Positions 1 through 11,131 of a stretch of 64,000 bases of DNA are shown piece by piece. Position numbers and translations under genes: made by a program. The notes beneath the pieces were generated by a model. It was not told the DNA's origin. It worked only from the letters and a program-made list of their open reading frames with translations, and made no database searches. Position 1 is the first letter of the stretch. Each line of letters starts with the position of its first letter. The stretch is from Aspidapion aeneum (taxonomy: Eukaryota > Arthropoda > Insecta > Coleoptera > Brentidae). The DNA is taken from the NCBI GenBank assembly GCA_963576565.1, contig OY755042.1, positions 100,372,185 through 100,436,184 of the forward strand. Reading direction: 5' to 3'.

Positions 1-395
1 AAACGAGGAATTACCCTAACTGAAGTAAAATCCTAATTTGAGACAAAAGCAATAATGAAGGCACGAAAATAATAAACATTAAAAATAAAAAGTCCCATTC
101 GGTTAATTTTAAAATGAGCTCTCGACATTTGTTGCTACCGCCATTAGCGACTTGTTTAGCGAAAATTCCAGAGGCCTATTTGCTTTTCCCTTTTCGCTCG
201 TTTTTGAGCTATTACAATTTCCGCAAGTTCTTTTAGCTTTGATTAAAATCGATTCAAGCTGATCTTATTAAAAACTGAATTTTGAAGAAATCTCAATTTT
301 TTTACATTTCGAATTGATGAAATCATAATATTCTTAAAATTTTTAAAAGTCTTAAAGTTCTTCAAATTCTTAGATATTTTATATATTAATAGGTT
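1..395. other. AT-rich sequence, nothing recognised
   Basis: No open frame of note and no terminal repeats seen. The last ~70 bases (about 318-375) are a run of degenerate ATTCTTAAAA-like words. Similar words recur on the other side of the LINE remnant at 2090-2140, so the LINE may sit inside a low-complexity tract. Confidence 0.6.
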
Positions 396-2085
396 TCACA
401 ACGTTCTACGTCTTCCGATACCCAATCTCCACTCGTTTCTGTTTGCCCATAATTCATCATTTAGGCCTCTTATTCTTATTTCACTGTCTATTCCTTCTTT
501 CCAGCTTCTCCTTGGTCGTCCTCGTTTTCTTCGGCCAGTTGGTTTCCATTGTAGTATTTGTTTAGGTAGTCTTTCATCATTCATTCTTTGTACATGTCCG
601 TACCACACCAGTTGTTTTGTTCTTATATCATCCACTAAAGTACGTTCACCCACTGTCATAATTTCTCTTATTCTTTGATTTGTAACTCTTTCTCTTTTTG
701 ATTTCCCTGCTGCTCTCCTCCAATAGTCCATCTCCGTAGCGGAAAGCATTTTTTCTGTTCTATCCTTGATTGGCCATACTTCTGAGCCGTATGTAATAAT
801 ACTTTTTACAATGGTGTTATATAGAAGCTTTTTGTTATGTTTTGATATACTTTGGTCCCAAATTATTCCATTTAATAAAGTTATTGCTTTTCTTCCTTGT
901 ACGTTTCGGTCTTTTATAGCTTTGGCTCTTCTATTAGTTTTCGTGGCATATGTTCGAGGTCGTCATAATCCTGAGCCACTACTATCTGATCATCGGCGAA
1001 ACATAAAGTATACAAGGTGGTTTCGTCCAACGGATTTCCCATGTTTTGGCATTTTCTCGTCCATACTTTAAGAACTTGTTCCAAGTATGTCTTGAAGAGC
1101 GTAGGCGAGATACAGCAACCTTGTTTAAGACCTTTATTTACTTGAAAGCCTTTGGTTAGTTTTGCTTTTATTTTAACTTTTGCCTTACTATTGCGGTATA
1201 ACACTTTAATTAGTTGTACGCTTATGTTTATGTTTTCCAACGCTTTCCAAAGTAGATTTGGTCGTATACTATTATATGCCTTCTGCAAATCGACGTAAAG
1301 CAGATACAGCTCTTGTTCGTATGCCATTTTCTTTTCAATAACTTGGGTTATACAAAAGAGATGATCAGAAGTCGATCTACCCGCCCTGAAACCGGCTTGT
1401 TCTTCTGCCTCCATGTCTTTATATTCGCTTTCCACTTTATTTCTTATTATTTTACCGCATATTCTGCTTAGCGTGCTAGTCACAGATATACCTCTATAAT
1501 TGTCACATATATCTTTCCGTCCTTTCTTGTGTATTGTGGATATATATTACGTTTTCCACTCAGTTGGTAGTACAGTTTCATTTAAATATTTTTGGAAAAA
1601 ATTCCGCAATCTCCAAAAAGTTTTTCAGTGCAATATTTAATAAATTCAGCTGGGATATTTCCGGGTCCGGCAGATTTACCGCTTTTTAAGCTTGTGCACA
1701 CGTTTTTAACCTCAGAGATTGTGAGGGGTACTGGGGATCCCATCGTTCTAATTATATTGTCTCTTTCTTCTTCCTTGAGTTCTACTCTATCTTCAGTTAA
1801 AAGTTTTTTAAAATGTTCATCCCATTCTTTGTCTGGTATTGGTGACATGATATCTCTGCATGTTTCTTTTTTAATCGATCTTATAGTTTTCCAGCTTTCG
1901 GTACTTCTCCTACCTCCTAAGTAAGAATCTATTTTCTGGCACTTTTGCGTCCACGAAAGATTTTTCATATCACTGATCATTCTTCTCACCTTTGATTGCG
2001 CGATTTTGTATTCTTCTCTGCTTCTATTTGTCTTTTGGGATGAGGTATGATGTAATTTCCTTTTTTCCTCTATTTCTCTTTCAAT
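396..2085 (-). pseudogene. LINE (non-LTR retrotransposon) reverse transcriptase remnant
   Basis: Seen: reading on the minus strand from about 2085 down to the stop near 396, three open pieces line up as one reverse transcriptase. The first (about 2085-1600) holds the linker with LKSGKSAGPGNIPAEFIKY. The second (about 1560-914) holds EWKT, a stop, then IHKKG, DNYRGISV, AGFRAGRSTSDHLFCITQVI, DLQKAYNSI, GLKQGCCISPTLF and the catalytic FADD box. The third (about 915-396) holds the C-terminal WYGHVQRM and KRGRPRRSW motifs. Defects: an in-frame stop after EWKT, a frame change near 1590, and a deletion joining the region just after FADD to the thumb/C-terminal part. The endonuclease end is absent. 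Known: these motifs are typical of insect LINE ORF2 proteins. Inference: a dead, 5'-truncated copy; its clade cannot be fixed without alignment. Confidence 0.93.
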
Positions 2086-2729
2086 CTCTTACATTCTTAA
2101 AATTCTTAAAATTCCTAAAATTCTTATACTTCTTAACAGTTTTAAATCCTACAACCAAACTATTTATTAAAATAAAAAGAATTTAATAAATTTTCGTTAA
2201 ATTTAAATATACATATGAACAAGGTAAATGTAATGGTCCGCATATATTTACCCCAAACGTTGGAAATTATAAGTAGAGCAGCTAATGGGGCATTTAGCTA
2301 ATTAGCTTTTCGGAAAACTATTAAAAATTAACGCATTATGACTGCATTTATATACATAAGCATGGGCGCACTCAAACCGTTTGTCTGATAACTTCCAGCC
2401 AATAAGGACTCGGCAGCCTATGACGCGGCAATATGACTGCTCCACGATCAATAAAGAGAGACCTATACGTGATATTATGAGAGAAATAAAGATAGATGCC
2501 GCAAAAATACCAAAATTTATTAAAAAATTAAATAATTTAAAAATGCATGATAAAAATTCTAACAGTTTTATAAATATCAGATTCAACTCTCTTGTTCATA
2601 TTAATTTAACTTTTTTCGCCTCACACTGCAATATTGATTTTTTTTATGGATAGGAGGTAATATTTCTTCCATTGAGTTATATAAGGCCCTAGAAGTCAAT
2701 GATTCCTTCCCTCCTACTTGAGCATTATA
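2086..2729. other. AT-rich spacer
   Basis: Begins with the degenerate TTCTTAAAA words that resemble those at the other flank of the LINE. The rest is AT-rich with short frames on both strands that look non-coding. No terminal repeats recognised. Confidence 0.5.
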
Positions 2730-3017
2730 CAGGGTGTTCCAAGTTGAGTGTCCACCATTGTTAACTTTTTTATTATTAAAGATAGACAAAAGTTTAAATT
2801 GGCAAACTAGTAGAATTTTTTATGCTCTTTAAGATGCTCAAATAAAAAAAAATCGAACATTGAGTTATCGAGTTTTTTCAAAAAACATAAAACCAATTTT
2901 AATGTAAACATTTTTTATAATTTTAAAAAATTCTACCAGTTTGCCAATTTAATTTTTTTTTCTATTTTTAATAATAACAAAGTTAGCAATGGTGGACTTT
3001 TAACTTGAAACACCTAG
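2730..3017. mobile_element. MITE with long TIRs and TA duplication
   Basis: The left end (CAGGGTGTTCCAAGTTGAGT...) and the right end are inverted repeats over roughly 60 bases. Both arms contain GTCCACCATTG and a TTATTATTAAA-type block. TA lies directly outside each end (2728-2729 and 3018-3019). A 288-bp element with TA duplication and no coding capacity fits a Tc1/mariner-type MITE. Confidence 0.8.
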
Positions 3018-4765
3018 TATATAATTTAAGAATGGTCCTCATCAGTTTTGTTTTTAAATCATATTGCAAGTAACAAAAAACTATACCTATCTAATTATAG
3101 AATAGTTACAAAATAATTTTTACTGTTTTTCGACTCTCATCAGTCCTTGTATCATCAAGCTTTTGTTTCATTGTGGATTCATTTTGCTTTTAGGTATTTA
3201 TAAATTTGATTCTTATCATCATTCTTTGTTTTACAAATAAATTTACTAATTTATATGGAATAGAAATATTTGTTTTAAATTTAAAATTGGAACCATGCAA
3301 TTTTATGAACCTTTTGTACATTTTGTTAGCATTTTTTTTCCATGATGGTAAAGGCTCAGTTAAGTCTCCAAAAGAAAGGCTTTGCACCCAAGATGGCATG
3401 TCATATGAATGCATGTTGAGGGAACTCATTGTGATGCTTTCGTGCTAAAATCCTGCAATATAAACTAAACCATCTTTTTCTAAAATCTCTGTTAGTTAGC
3501 CTTTAAAACATTTATAGGAAGCACGGAACAGACATAAACACGACTTACAAGACGACAAGACCCAAAATGTACAAAATTTCCTGGCAAAAGACAAAATTAC
3601 CCTATAAACAGCGTTTGACTGCTATTTCCTAGGAAAACTCGTAGCTCTGACGTCACGGCCGTCATGACACCAAGTTACCAGACAACCGGTTTATTTAATG
3701 ACCGTGTGCGGCACCCTCCAAGACATATTCCTGGGTGCGTCACTGAACTAGTGGTTACTGAAATTTCTGTTTTCTACTTAGATACTATACATACAATTTC
3801 TGCATAATATGATTTTCTTTTAAAAACTATTTGCCTTCTTGGTCCCTGTCCTCCGGATATCCTGGATCCGCCGCTGTAAATGCATATTTTATATTCATAA
3901 GGTTTATAAAATAGCTTGGTTTAAAAAAACTAGCTTTAAAATACGTAGTAAAACGATGATGAAATGAATGATTTTGCAAATTGAAAAGCAAGAAAAATAG
4001 ATTTTATTTTGTTATTATGGCAAAAGACAAGTTTTTGTTTATCCCGGGGCCCCATGACTTCTAGCTACGCCCCTGCACTAGTATACTATCGTAATAACAT
4101 ATTAAAAAACCAAAAATAGACAGTATTTGTTCACTTACTGAACAACTCATTTTAATATTAACAGACCCAATGCAATTAATCATATCAGACAACAATATTA
4201 CTATTATTTTTTATAGTTTTTTTTTGCGAAACTTTTTATTTAACCCTTGATTGCTTCAAGAAATACCGATTTAACTTTAGGTCATTCTTTTAAAAAAATC
4301 GCATTATTTTCTAATCTTTTTATTTTTTAAAACACGCTCATACTGGTAGTGCAGTCAGTAAACGTATTTTCTTGTACAAAATGTAAAAATTATACAAATG
4401 GTATATTCTTTTTGATTTCTATAAAAATATATACCAGATTTGTACTGAGTTTGCAGTATCTATACTAAAACGGGCTTAGACTTTTATAGCTTTTTATTGT
4501 CTTTATAATTTTGAAATAAAAAGTAAAAAAATAAAACCGCTTCATTTTTTACAAAAAACAGGCTAGCAAAACAAAATGTGTATGTGTTTCTTTTTAAACT
4601 GTATAAATATTAGGTTTAATAAGTTTTCAGTTATTTATCAAACCTTTGTAGCAGAAATTGCTAAAAAAAAGAATAAGAAAATTCCATAGCCCTTGCCATA
4701 AGCAGTTACACTTTTGTGATTTTGACATGAAATAAACGTATTTCCTAACAAGAAATCACAGCCCC
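3018..4765. other. Transposon debris without a resolved element
   Basis: No gene seen. Contains a TGACGTCA site (3648-3655) followed by GTTACCAGACAA, which is also found in the 8561-9085 element. hAT-like end fragments are present (CCTGGGTGCGTCACTG near 3733-3748; a TAGCTACGCCCCTG-like end near 4060-4074). At 4680-4760, CCTTGCCATAAGCAGTT and AATAAACGTATTTCC match the dispersed family seen near 5970-6000 and 11060-11120. Confidence 0.5.
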
Positions 4766-4969
4766 CAGTGGCGTAGCGTGGGGGGGGAGGCAGCGCGGAG
4801 GGTTTGTCAACCCACCCCCCCCCCCCGCCCCGAGGGTACTGCGCCCCACGGCCCGCCCCGATGGTACTGGCGCCCCACTGGTGCCCGAAGCGCCTTAAGC
4901 TTTATTAAGTAGCAGGGCAGGGCCAAACTAAAGACATGATGACCTTTTTTTTTGCACGCTACGCCACTG
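4766..4969. mobile_element. hAT-type MITE, 204 bp, 8-bp duplication
   Basis: Ends are CAGTGGCGTAGCGTG and its exact inverse CACGCTACGCCACTG. The 8 bases ACAGCCCC occur immediately outside both ends (4758-4765 and 4970-4977), a perfect target duplication. An 8-bp duplication with CAGTGGCG ends is typical of hAT elements. The interior is very GC-rich with G and C homopolymers (4780-4830) and has no frame, so it is non-autonomous. Confidence 0.92.
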
Positions 4970-4977
4970 ACAGCCCC

Positions 4978-5229
4978 CTCAAATTAACAAGCCCGATCTT
5001 TATTTGAAATACAACACTGTCGAAGGCTGACAATTCCATTATTTTCTTGTCAGCCTATATTATTTGTTAATTTGAAATTTTGGATTTGTCAGCCTTTGAA
5101 TCTGTTGCCATTCAACGTAGGATCAGGCTTAATAATTTAAGGTGGCTGTGCAAGAAATATATTAAACAGTAAATATATCATGTTCGTATAAATGTCTCTG
5201 GATGAAGAGATGCTGACTGTAGGTTGACA
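4978..5229. repeat. Dispersed family, segment left of insertion A
   Basis: The segment from about 5140 (including GTCTCTGGATGAAGAGAT and GACTGTAGGTTGACA) continues after the insertion at 5841-6030. The same joined sequence appears without an insertion at 12416-12640, so this is one dispersed repeat split by the 5230-5840 element. Confidence 0.7.
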
Positions 5230-5840
5230 CAGGGCTATCAAAACGGACGGGCCACGATCCTCCACTTTGTTGACGTCACATCCGGGGCTGATTTTTTTTT
5301 GATGGTCACGTTACGACACAGCTGATTGTCTTTAAAATATTGAAGTTAGAATGACGGTTCATGAATATTTAATTTTTTTTAAAATAACGCCGTTTTTGAG
5401 ATTGTTTTTACTTTATTCTTGCAGAACTATTTTTTTTAAATGTATAGTAATCCTTAATTTTTCATAGCCGCTTCATTAGCTCACACAATAATTCAGTTTA
5501 AAGCAGAAGCAAATGTGACAATCACAGATGACAAAGTCAAATACATGTCAAATATAACAATTGGCATGTGGTACATGGCGGGTAATTTGAATTCAAAATA
5601 AGAAATGCTAAATCTTGAAGATTGTAACCTTTTAATCATGTTGCTTCCTTACAAACCTTTGGTGGAATATCGGGATGGTGTCTGAGAATATTTCAGTGAA
5701 ATTTTGCGAAAATCTGTAGTGCCATTTTGAAAATATCATAAAAAAACGTCTGACCTCCCATAAGACCCAATGTAAAATTCAGCCCCGGGAGAACAGCTGA
5801 TTTTTTCAGGGTCGTGGCCTCTATTTTTGTGTTGGCCTTG
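5230..5840 (+). mobile_element. 610-bp family copy A (CAGGGCTATC...GTTGGCCTTG)
   Basis: A full-length copy of a family present at least six times here. The left end is CAGGGCTATCAAAACGGACG and the right end GTTGGCCTTG; the inverse of the right end starts CAAGGCCAAC, so the terminal repeats are imperfect. Both subterminal regions carry GGCCACGA(T/C)CCT. GTTGACA flanks both sides (5223-5229 and 5841-5847), a 7-bp target duplication confirmed by the empty-site paralogue near 12495-12510. Carries TGACGTCA at 5271. No coding capacity. A 7-bp duplication and CA ends would suit the P superfamily, but that is inference. Confidence 0.9.
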
Positions 5841-6032
5841 GTTGACAAAAAAACGCACAGATAAAAACAACTCAGACCTGGCTTTTTTCACATTTTTTTT
5901 TGTCGCTTCTTAGTATGCATACAAGGTCTGTGTATGCATATTGTTAACAAAGAGGTTGGAAATGTCGCAAAAGTGTAACTGCCTATGGCAAGGACTAGAG
6001 GCCCTGTATGTTGACATATTTGGATATATTAT
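5841..6032. repeat. Dispersed family, segment between insertions A and B
   Basis: Continues the family interrupted by copy A. Contains AAAGAGGTTGGAAATGTCGC, AAGTGTAACTGCC and TGGCAAGGACTAGAG. Related text is at 12590-12625 and, inverted, at 4690-4720 and 11060-11090. Confidence 0.65.
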
Positions 6033-6642
6033 CAAGGCCAACACAAAAATAGAGGCCACGACACTGAAAAAATCAGCTGTTCTCCCGGGGCTGAATTTTA
6101 CATTGGGTCTTATGGGAGGTCAGACGTTTTTTTATGATATTTTCAAAATGGCACTACAGATTTCCGCAAAATTTCACTGAAATATTCTCAGACACCATCC
6201 CGATATTCCACCAAAGGTTTGTAAGGAAGCAACATGATTAAAAGGTTAAAATCTTCAAGATTTAGCATTCCTTATTTTGAATTCAAATTACCCGCCATGT
6301 ACCACATGCCAACTGTTATATTTGACATGTATTTGACTTTGTCATATGTGATTGTCACATTCGCTTCTGCTTTAAACTTAATTTTTGTGTGAGCTAATGA
6401 AGCGGCTATGAAAAATTAGGGCTTACTATACATTTAAAATAATTGTTCTGCCAGAATAAAGTAAAAACAATCTCAAAAACGGCTTTATTTAAAAAAAAAA
6501 TCAAATATCCATGAACCGTCATTCCAACTTCAATATTTTAAAGACAATCAGCTGGGTCGTAACGTGACCATCAAAAAAAATCAGCCCCGGATGTGACGTC
6601 AACAAAGTGGAGGATCGTGGCCCGTCCATTTTGATAGCCCTG
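6033..6642 (-). mobile_element. 610-bp family copy B (inverted)
   Basis: Full-length copy in the opposite orientation, starting CAAGGCCAAC and ending GATAGCCCTG. The 7-bp duplication ATATTAT lies at 6026-6032 and 6643-6649. It contains TGACGTCA at 6594. Together with copy A it forms a large head-to-head inverted pair with a 192-bp spacer. No coding sequence. Confidence 0.9.
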
Positions 6643-6649
6643 ATATTAT

Positions 6650-7083
6650 ATCGAAATATGTCAAGATACAGGGAATCTAGCAAGGACTATAGTGGTAGAT
6701 AAAAGGGTAAACATACCTATTTATATAATTTTTTATAAAATACAATTTTATAGAGCTAAAAATAGTGTATGTATATGTGTGGGTGTAGTTGGTAGGTATA
6801 TGCTTGTAGCTGCTTTAATGCGGCCGTTTCCTTTAGAAAGTTGCTTTTTAAACTGATGCCATAAACAGCTGTTTTATTTTATTGTTATTGTCTTAGCATG
6901 CAGCGACATTGGTTTTTGTTTATTTTATTTTTATTGTCAAGCAGTGTTTAAGAAATTAACATCGAACTAGAAACCGATGTCTTCAGGGGGATTTCCACGA
7001 GTCGATTTTGGCCGTGAGGCAAATCGCATCGCTATCCCACTTAGACGCCCGGGGCGACTAAAACCGTTAAAAATAGGGATATA
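6650..7083. other. No gene recognised
   Basis: AT-rich DNA with no terminal repeats or coding motifs that I can support. A GC-richer patch at about 6985-7065 (CGAGTCGATTTTGGCCGTGA onward) directly precedes the next element. Confidence 0.5.
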
Positions 7084-7346
7084 TTGGAATAAAACCTGAC
7101 CTTATTTTAAAATCGACCCTATGGTGACAGATTTACATATAAAAAGCAGCTGCTCTCTTTCAAAATTCGGCCTTTGTGTATTTAAAAGCCGGATTTATTT
7201 GGGTCGGTATTTATTAAATGAAAGTTAGGGTCTGTATTATTAAATTTGGCTTTGGTATGTCAATTTTGAGAGGTCAGCTGTTAGTTTTCTGTTGCAAATG
7301 TGTCAGAATAAAGTCGACTTTAAAATAAAGTCAGGTTTTATTCCAA
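7084..7346. mobile_element. MITE with ~34-bp TIRs, TA duplication
   Basis: Ends TTGGAATAAAACCTGACCTT and the inverse AAGTCAGGTTTTATTCCAA match over about 34 bases. TA lies at 7082-7083 and 7347-7348. It is 263 bp long and non-coding. TA duplication suggests a Tc1/mariner-type MITE. Confidence 0.82.
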
Positions 7347-7349
7347 TAA

Positions 7350-7474
7350 GGGTCCATCTCTCCGACTTTTTTTTGGTTTCCATAGCTTAAGCGTTTTTTA
7401 ATATAATCATAATATGACGTAATAAGGTACACTTTAGGCTAAGTTACGAAAAAAAAAGTCGGTGCGATGGGCCC
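7350..7474. mobile_element. PIF/Harbinger-type MITE, 125 bp, TAA duplication
   Basis: The left end GGGTCCATCTCTCCGACTTT and right end AAGTCGGTGCGATGGGCCC are inverted repeats. TAA flanks both sides (7347-7349 and 7475-7477). A 3-bp TWA duplication with a GGG start fits PIF/Harbinger. It lies immediately against the preceding MITE and shares its TA. Confidence 0.78.
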
Positions 7475-7516
7475 TAAGTCTCTAATATTGAAAACAGGTT
7501 TTTTTACGTGCTCGAA

Positions 7517-8557
7517 CAGGGCTATCAAAACAGACGGGCCACGATCTACAACTTTGTTGACGTCACAGAGGAGGCTGTTTCTTTTTGATGGTCACTTCAC
7601 GCCACAGCTGATTATGTTTAAAATATTAAAGTTGAAATGACGGTTGATTGATATTTGATTTTTTTTTAAATGAAGCAGCCTTTGTGAATGTCCTTAGTAC
7701 AGTAGAACCCCGATTATCCGTGCGCGGATTATCCGGGCTGCGGATTATCCGTGCTATGATTTCCCATCATCAAAATTGTATTTTTGATGTTCTATCGAAA
7801 TAGCGTTCCCGGAAATCACTCGACCAAAACCTTATGTAGAATTATATTTTTTGTTGTGTTATCTTTTTATGCAATACATACATATATATACTTAGTTTGA
7901 GCTTATGGGATCTTTTTTTTTTCTGTCATATTTTGAATATATGTAATATGTATGTAACATGTAATAAATGAATGTTCGGATTATCCGTGCTTTTCACTTA
8001 TCCGTGCCTCGTCCTTATCCGTGGAGCACGGATAATCGGGGTTCTACTGTATATTCTTGTCAAATTTTTTTTTTTAAATGCATAGTAATCCATAATTTTT
8101 CAGAGCCGTTTCATTAGCTCACACAAAAACTAAATTTAAAGCAGAAGCTAATGTGTTCGTTTCTAAGTGAAAAATAATCGGCTCACCTACACAATTTAAA
8201 TTACCCGCAATGAATCGCATGCCAACTGTTATATTTGACATTTATTTGAATTTGTCATCTGTGTTTGCCACATTCGCTTCTGCTTTAAATTTAATTTTTG
8301 TGTCAGCTAATGAAGCGGCTCTGAAAAATTAAGAATTAATATACATTAAAAAAAAATTGTTCGGCAAGAATATAGTAAAAACATTTTCAAAACCAGCTTT
8401 ATTTTTAAAAAAAATCAAGTCCTCATGAACCGTCATATTACAACTTTAATACTTTAAAGACAATCAGCTGTGTCGTGACGTGAACATCAAAAAAAATTAG
8501 CACCCGATGTGACGTCAACAAAGTGGAGGATCGTGGCCCGTCCGTTTTGATAGCCCT
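7517..8557. mobile_element. Fold-back derivative of the 610-bp family (copy C)
   Basis: Unlike normal copies, both outer ends are the CAGGGCTATC end: it starts CAGGGCTATCAAAACAGACG and ends CCGTTTTGATAGCCCT. The two halves are inverted copies of the family's 5' portion meeting near 8200. TGACGTCA is present in both arms (7558 and 8510). A pogo-like MITE (7700-8049) has landed in the left arm. No 7-bp duplication could be matched, possibly because the right end was hit by the next element at 8561. Confidence 0.8.
7700..8049. mobile_element. pogo/Tigger-like MITE, 350 bp
   Basis: Left end CAGTAGAACCCCGATTATCC and right end GGATAATCGGGGTTCTACTG are exact inverses, with TA at 7698-7699 and 8050-8051. 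CAGTA-type ends with TA duplication are characteristic of the pogo/Tigger branch of Tc1/mariner. Further copies of the word GGATTATCCG and its inverse occur inside both ends. Non-coding. Confidence 0.9.
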
Positions 8558-8560
8558 AAA

Positions 8561-9085
8561 CCAAGGTCTGTAAAGGATAGGTTACCTGGTAACTTTCTGA
8601 CCAATCAGAGCCAGTTGTTCAAGCGGGAAATGACGTCACCCGGAGTGCCCATTTAAATAAAAAGCATTTTATATAGTAGGAAATCTTTAAGTTTCTTGTG
8701 TTTCGTTATTGATTTAAATGTAAATATGTTTTGTTATTTTTCTAATAATACAAACAATATTCATAAAAGACATCAACTAACTCAAATAAAAAACTTACCT
8801 TATACCAAATATCCCAAAGGCAAAATGTCTTGGGAAGCTTTTAGTCCGTTAAAATAACTACAAGTAGAGAGTATAACTAGAACAAGTATTTACGGTTTTG
8901 AAATAAATATAGTCCGAAAAAAACACTACAAATGTTAAAAATAAACCATCGAAGATTAAAAATACTTAAAAACACATATAAACAAAGGGCTCTAATCAAA
9001 TTGTGGCACTCCAAATGACGCGCTGTCACCCCTCACGCCGCTTGACCATGGAGTTACCAGACAAGCTATCCTCTACAGACCTTGG
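8561..9085. mobile_element. MITE, 525 bp, ends CCAAGGTCTGTA, probable 7-bp duplication
   Basis: The left end CCAAGGTCTGTAAAGGATAG matches the inverse of the right end (CCAAGGTCTGTAGAGGATAG), and similarity continues inward through CTGGTAAC. CCCTAAA (8554-8560) and CCCTGAA (9086-9092) flank it, a 7-bp duplication with one mismatch. The target would have been the last bases of copy C. Contains TGACGTCA at 8631. No frame. Confidence 0.78.
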
Positions 9086-9111
9086 CCCTGAATAAGTAAA
9101 TAAACAAATGC

Positions 9112-9418
9112 CATGACAAACAATGACAAAGTCATATCCATATCAAATATAACAGTTGGCGTGCTGTGCATGGCGGGCAATTTGAATTCTAAATAAGGAA
9201 TGCTAAATCTTAAAGATTTTAAACGTTCAACCTTCTTTCATCCTTACAAAAGTTTGGTTGAATATCGGTATAGTGTCTGGGAATATATCAGTGAAATTTC
9301 GCGAAAATCTGTAGTGTCATTTTGAAAATATCACAAATAAATCTCTATCCGCCTATTCAGCTCATCAACAACAGCTGATTTTTTCAGGGTCGTGACCTGT
9401 ATTTTTTTGTTGGCCTTG
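9112..9418 (+). mobile_element. 610-bp family, truncated copy G
   Basis: Matches the right half of the family: ACAAAGTCATATCCATATCA, a TTGAATTCTAAATAAGGAATG block, CAGGGTCGTGACCTG and the terminal GTTGGCCTTG. The left ~330 bp is missing. More diverged than the other copies, so probably older. Confidence 0.75.
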
Positions 9419-10038
9419 GCTGGAATTCAAATAGTAAATAAAGCGATTTTTGAAGAATTGCTTGAAAAACAAAGAAACATAAAAAGTCGTGGATTTTTGG
9501 TTTGCTGATGGGGTTCTCCAAGAAAACTTTTGAGTCTGGAAGAAGGCTATTTTTCCCCACTGACTCGGAAAAAATTTAAATTCTAAAAAGAAAAAAAAAG
9601 TTCCTGGGCTTAAATATACATTTTCCAACTGCCTGTCAAATTTTTCAACCGAGTGCTGAATTTTCCAACTGCCGATGCCGGTCAACATTGGGCGAGACGC
9701 AAAGCGGTTGAAAGTAGTAAACAAAACTAATAAAAAGTATCAGGAGTGATTGTGTGTGTTATTTTTTCTCGCCAAAAATAGGAGGCGCTGTTACGTTGTA
9801 TCTAGTTTAAATTATATCCATAAAGTGTCTTCTAGAACCGCATAATTCAAAGTTAAATAAGACAGCAACGCTGCATAAAATAAGAAAAAAACTTGAGATT
9901 GCGGTGGGGTAATCCTGATCCTCCAGGCACTGTGTATAGCGGGGATTTACAAGAAAAGTAGGTAAGTAGTCTTTCGCTTTTACATTATTTTTAATGCACG
10001 AGCATTGAATGAAAAATTATATAAGAATATTTCTTATC
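9419..10038. other. No gene recognised
   Basis: AT-rich. A minus-strand open frame of 119 codons (9724-9365) overlaps the end of the repeat copy and has no recognisable motif, so it is not called. Confidence 0.5.
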
Positions 10039-10742
10039 GGGCATAGAAAGATTTTGTTTCTCTTGTATTTTTTCGTGGGCAACTCGAAAGCTGTACACCC
10101 TGTACAAATGTTGACAGTTAACTGTTTTGTCCTTAAGGGAGTCTTCAGAACACTGCATGGTCAATGTAACACTTTTGTAAAGTTATAGAGACGGTATATA
10201 AATCTCATCTTACGATATTGGTAAGAGTGACTAAGTAGGCATAGAAAGATTTTGTTTCTCTTGTTTTTTTACTGTGGGCAGCTCGAAAGCTGTACACCCA
10301 TGGGGGTCTTAGATCTAATGGACACCTATTAAAGGTTGACAGTTAATAATGGGAGTCTTCAGAACACTGCATAGTCAATGTGACACCTTTGTAAAGCTAT
10401 AGAGACGGTATATGAATCTCATCTTACGATATTGGTAAGAGAAATGAATAAATAATGGCTGCGATACCGTATACTTTCACATAAGTGGTGACATCTACAG
10501 ATACAAAAGAAACTACCAGAGTGAAAACGAAAAACAGTACCCATTACCATCAGATAATTTGTTCCTCGGTCGGGTCAATGCATATTGCATGTTTACCGCC
10601 TTCATAACGTTTTATGTCGAGTCAGCGGAGTGTGACCCAAAAATACTTAAATTGTAAAGTTTAGTACCCATGAATAAAGAAAGTGTCCAGCTTTCGAGCT
10701 GCCCACGGAAAAATACAAGAGAAACAAAATCTTTCTATGCCC
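10039..10742. mobile_element. TIR element with internal duplication
   Basis: Ends GGGCATAGAAAGATTTTGTT and the inverse AACAAAATCTTTCTATGCCC match. The inverted similarity extends through GTGGGCA(A/G)CTCGAAAGCTG, about 55 bp. The first ~200 bp is tandemly repeated (10039-10235 and 10237-10443), with GGAGTCTTCAGAACACTGCA and TCTCATCTTACGATATTGGT in both. A diverged relative lies at 45920-46345. No target duplication could be confirmed. Non-coding. Confidence 0.75.
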
Positions 10743-11131
10743 GCTTAGACACGAAGAAATGGTTGTTAGTCTACTTTAATTTCTAACTCTTTTGGTTTCA
10801 CAAATCTCTTTAAAAAATTTCTTTATTAAAAGTATCATTTAGATACTTTCCAAACTGCGCTACGTCAGTGTCCAGGAAAGATATGCAAGGGAGAGCTGTT
10901 TTTGCACTTTTTTCTGTCGCAAATTTTCTGATTATTTTTCTTTTGCTTTTAAACGAGTTAATACAAAAAAAGACAAAAATAATAGTGTGAATATCCTAGT
11001 TTTAAAAGCATTTTTTTGCATTTAAAAAAAATTTTCAACAATTTCTTAACAGCGCTGCATTTCTGGTATAGTCCTTGCCATACGCAGTTGTGAATTTGAC
11101 ATGGAATAAACATATTTCCGAAACCGAAATA
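10743..11131. repeat. Single ~240-bp monomer and dispersed-family segment
   Basis: At about 10840-11045 there is one copy of the unit arrayed at 12700-14430 (AAACTGCGCTACG, GTGTCCAGG, GAGCTGTTTTTGC, AAACGAGTTAATAC). It is followed by GTCCTTGCCATACGCAGTTG, shared with 4690-4710. The MITE at 11132 sits between this monomer and the rest of the array. Confidence 0.65.

Noticed and set aside
766..1924. Plus-strand frames of 101 and 110 codons
   Set aside because: Antisense to the LINE reverse transcriptase pieces.
9365..9724. Minus-strand frame of 119 codons
   Set aside because: Overlaps a decayed copy of the 610-bp family, with no recognisable motif and a lysine/phenylalanine bias expected from AT-rich DNA.
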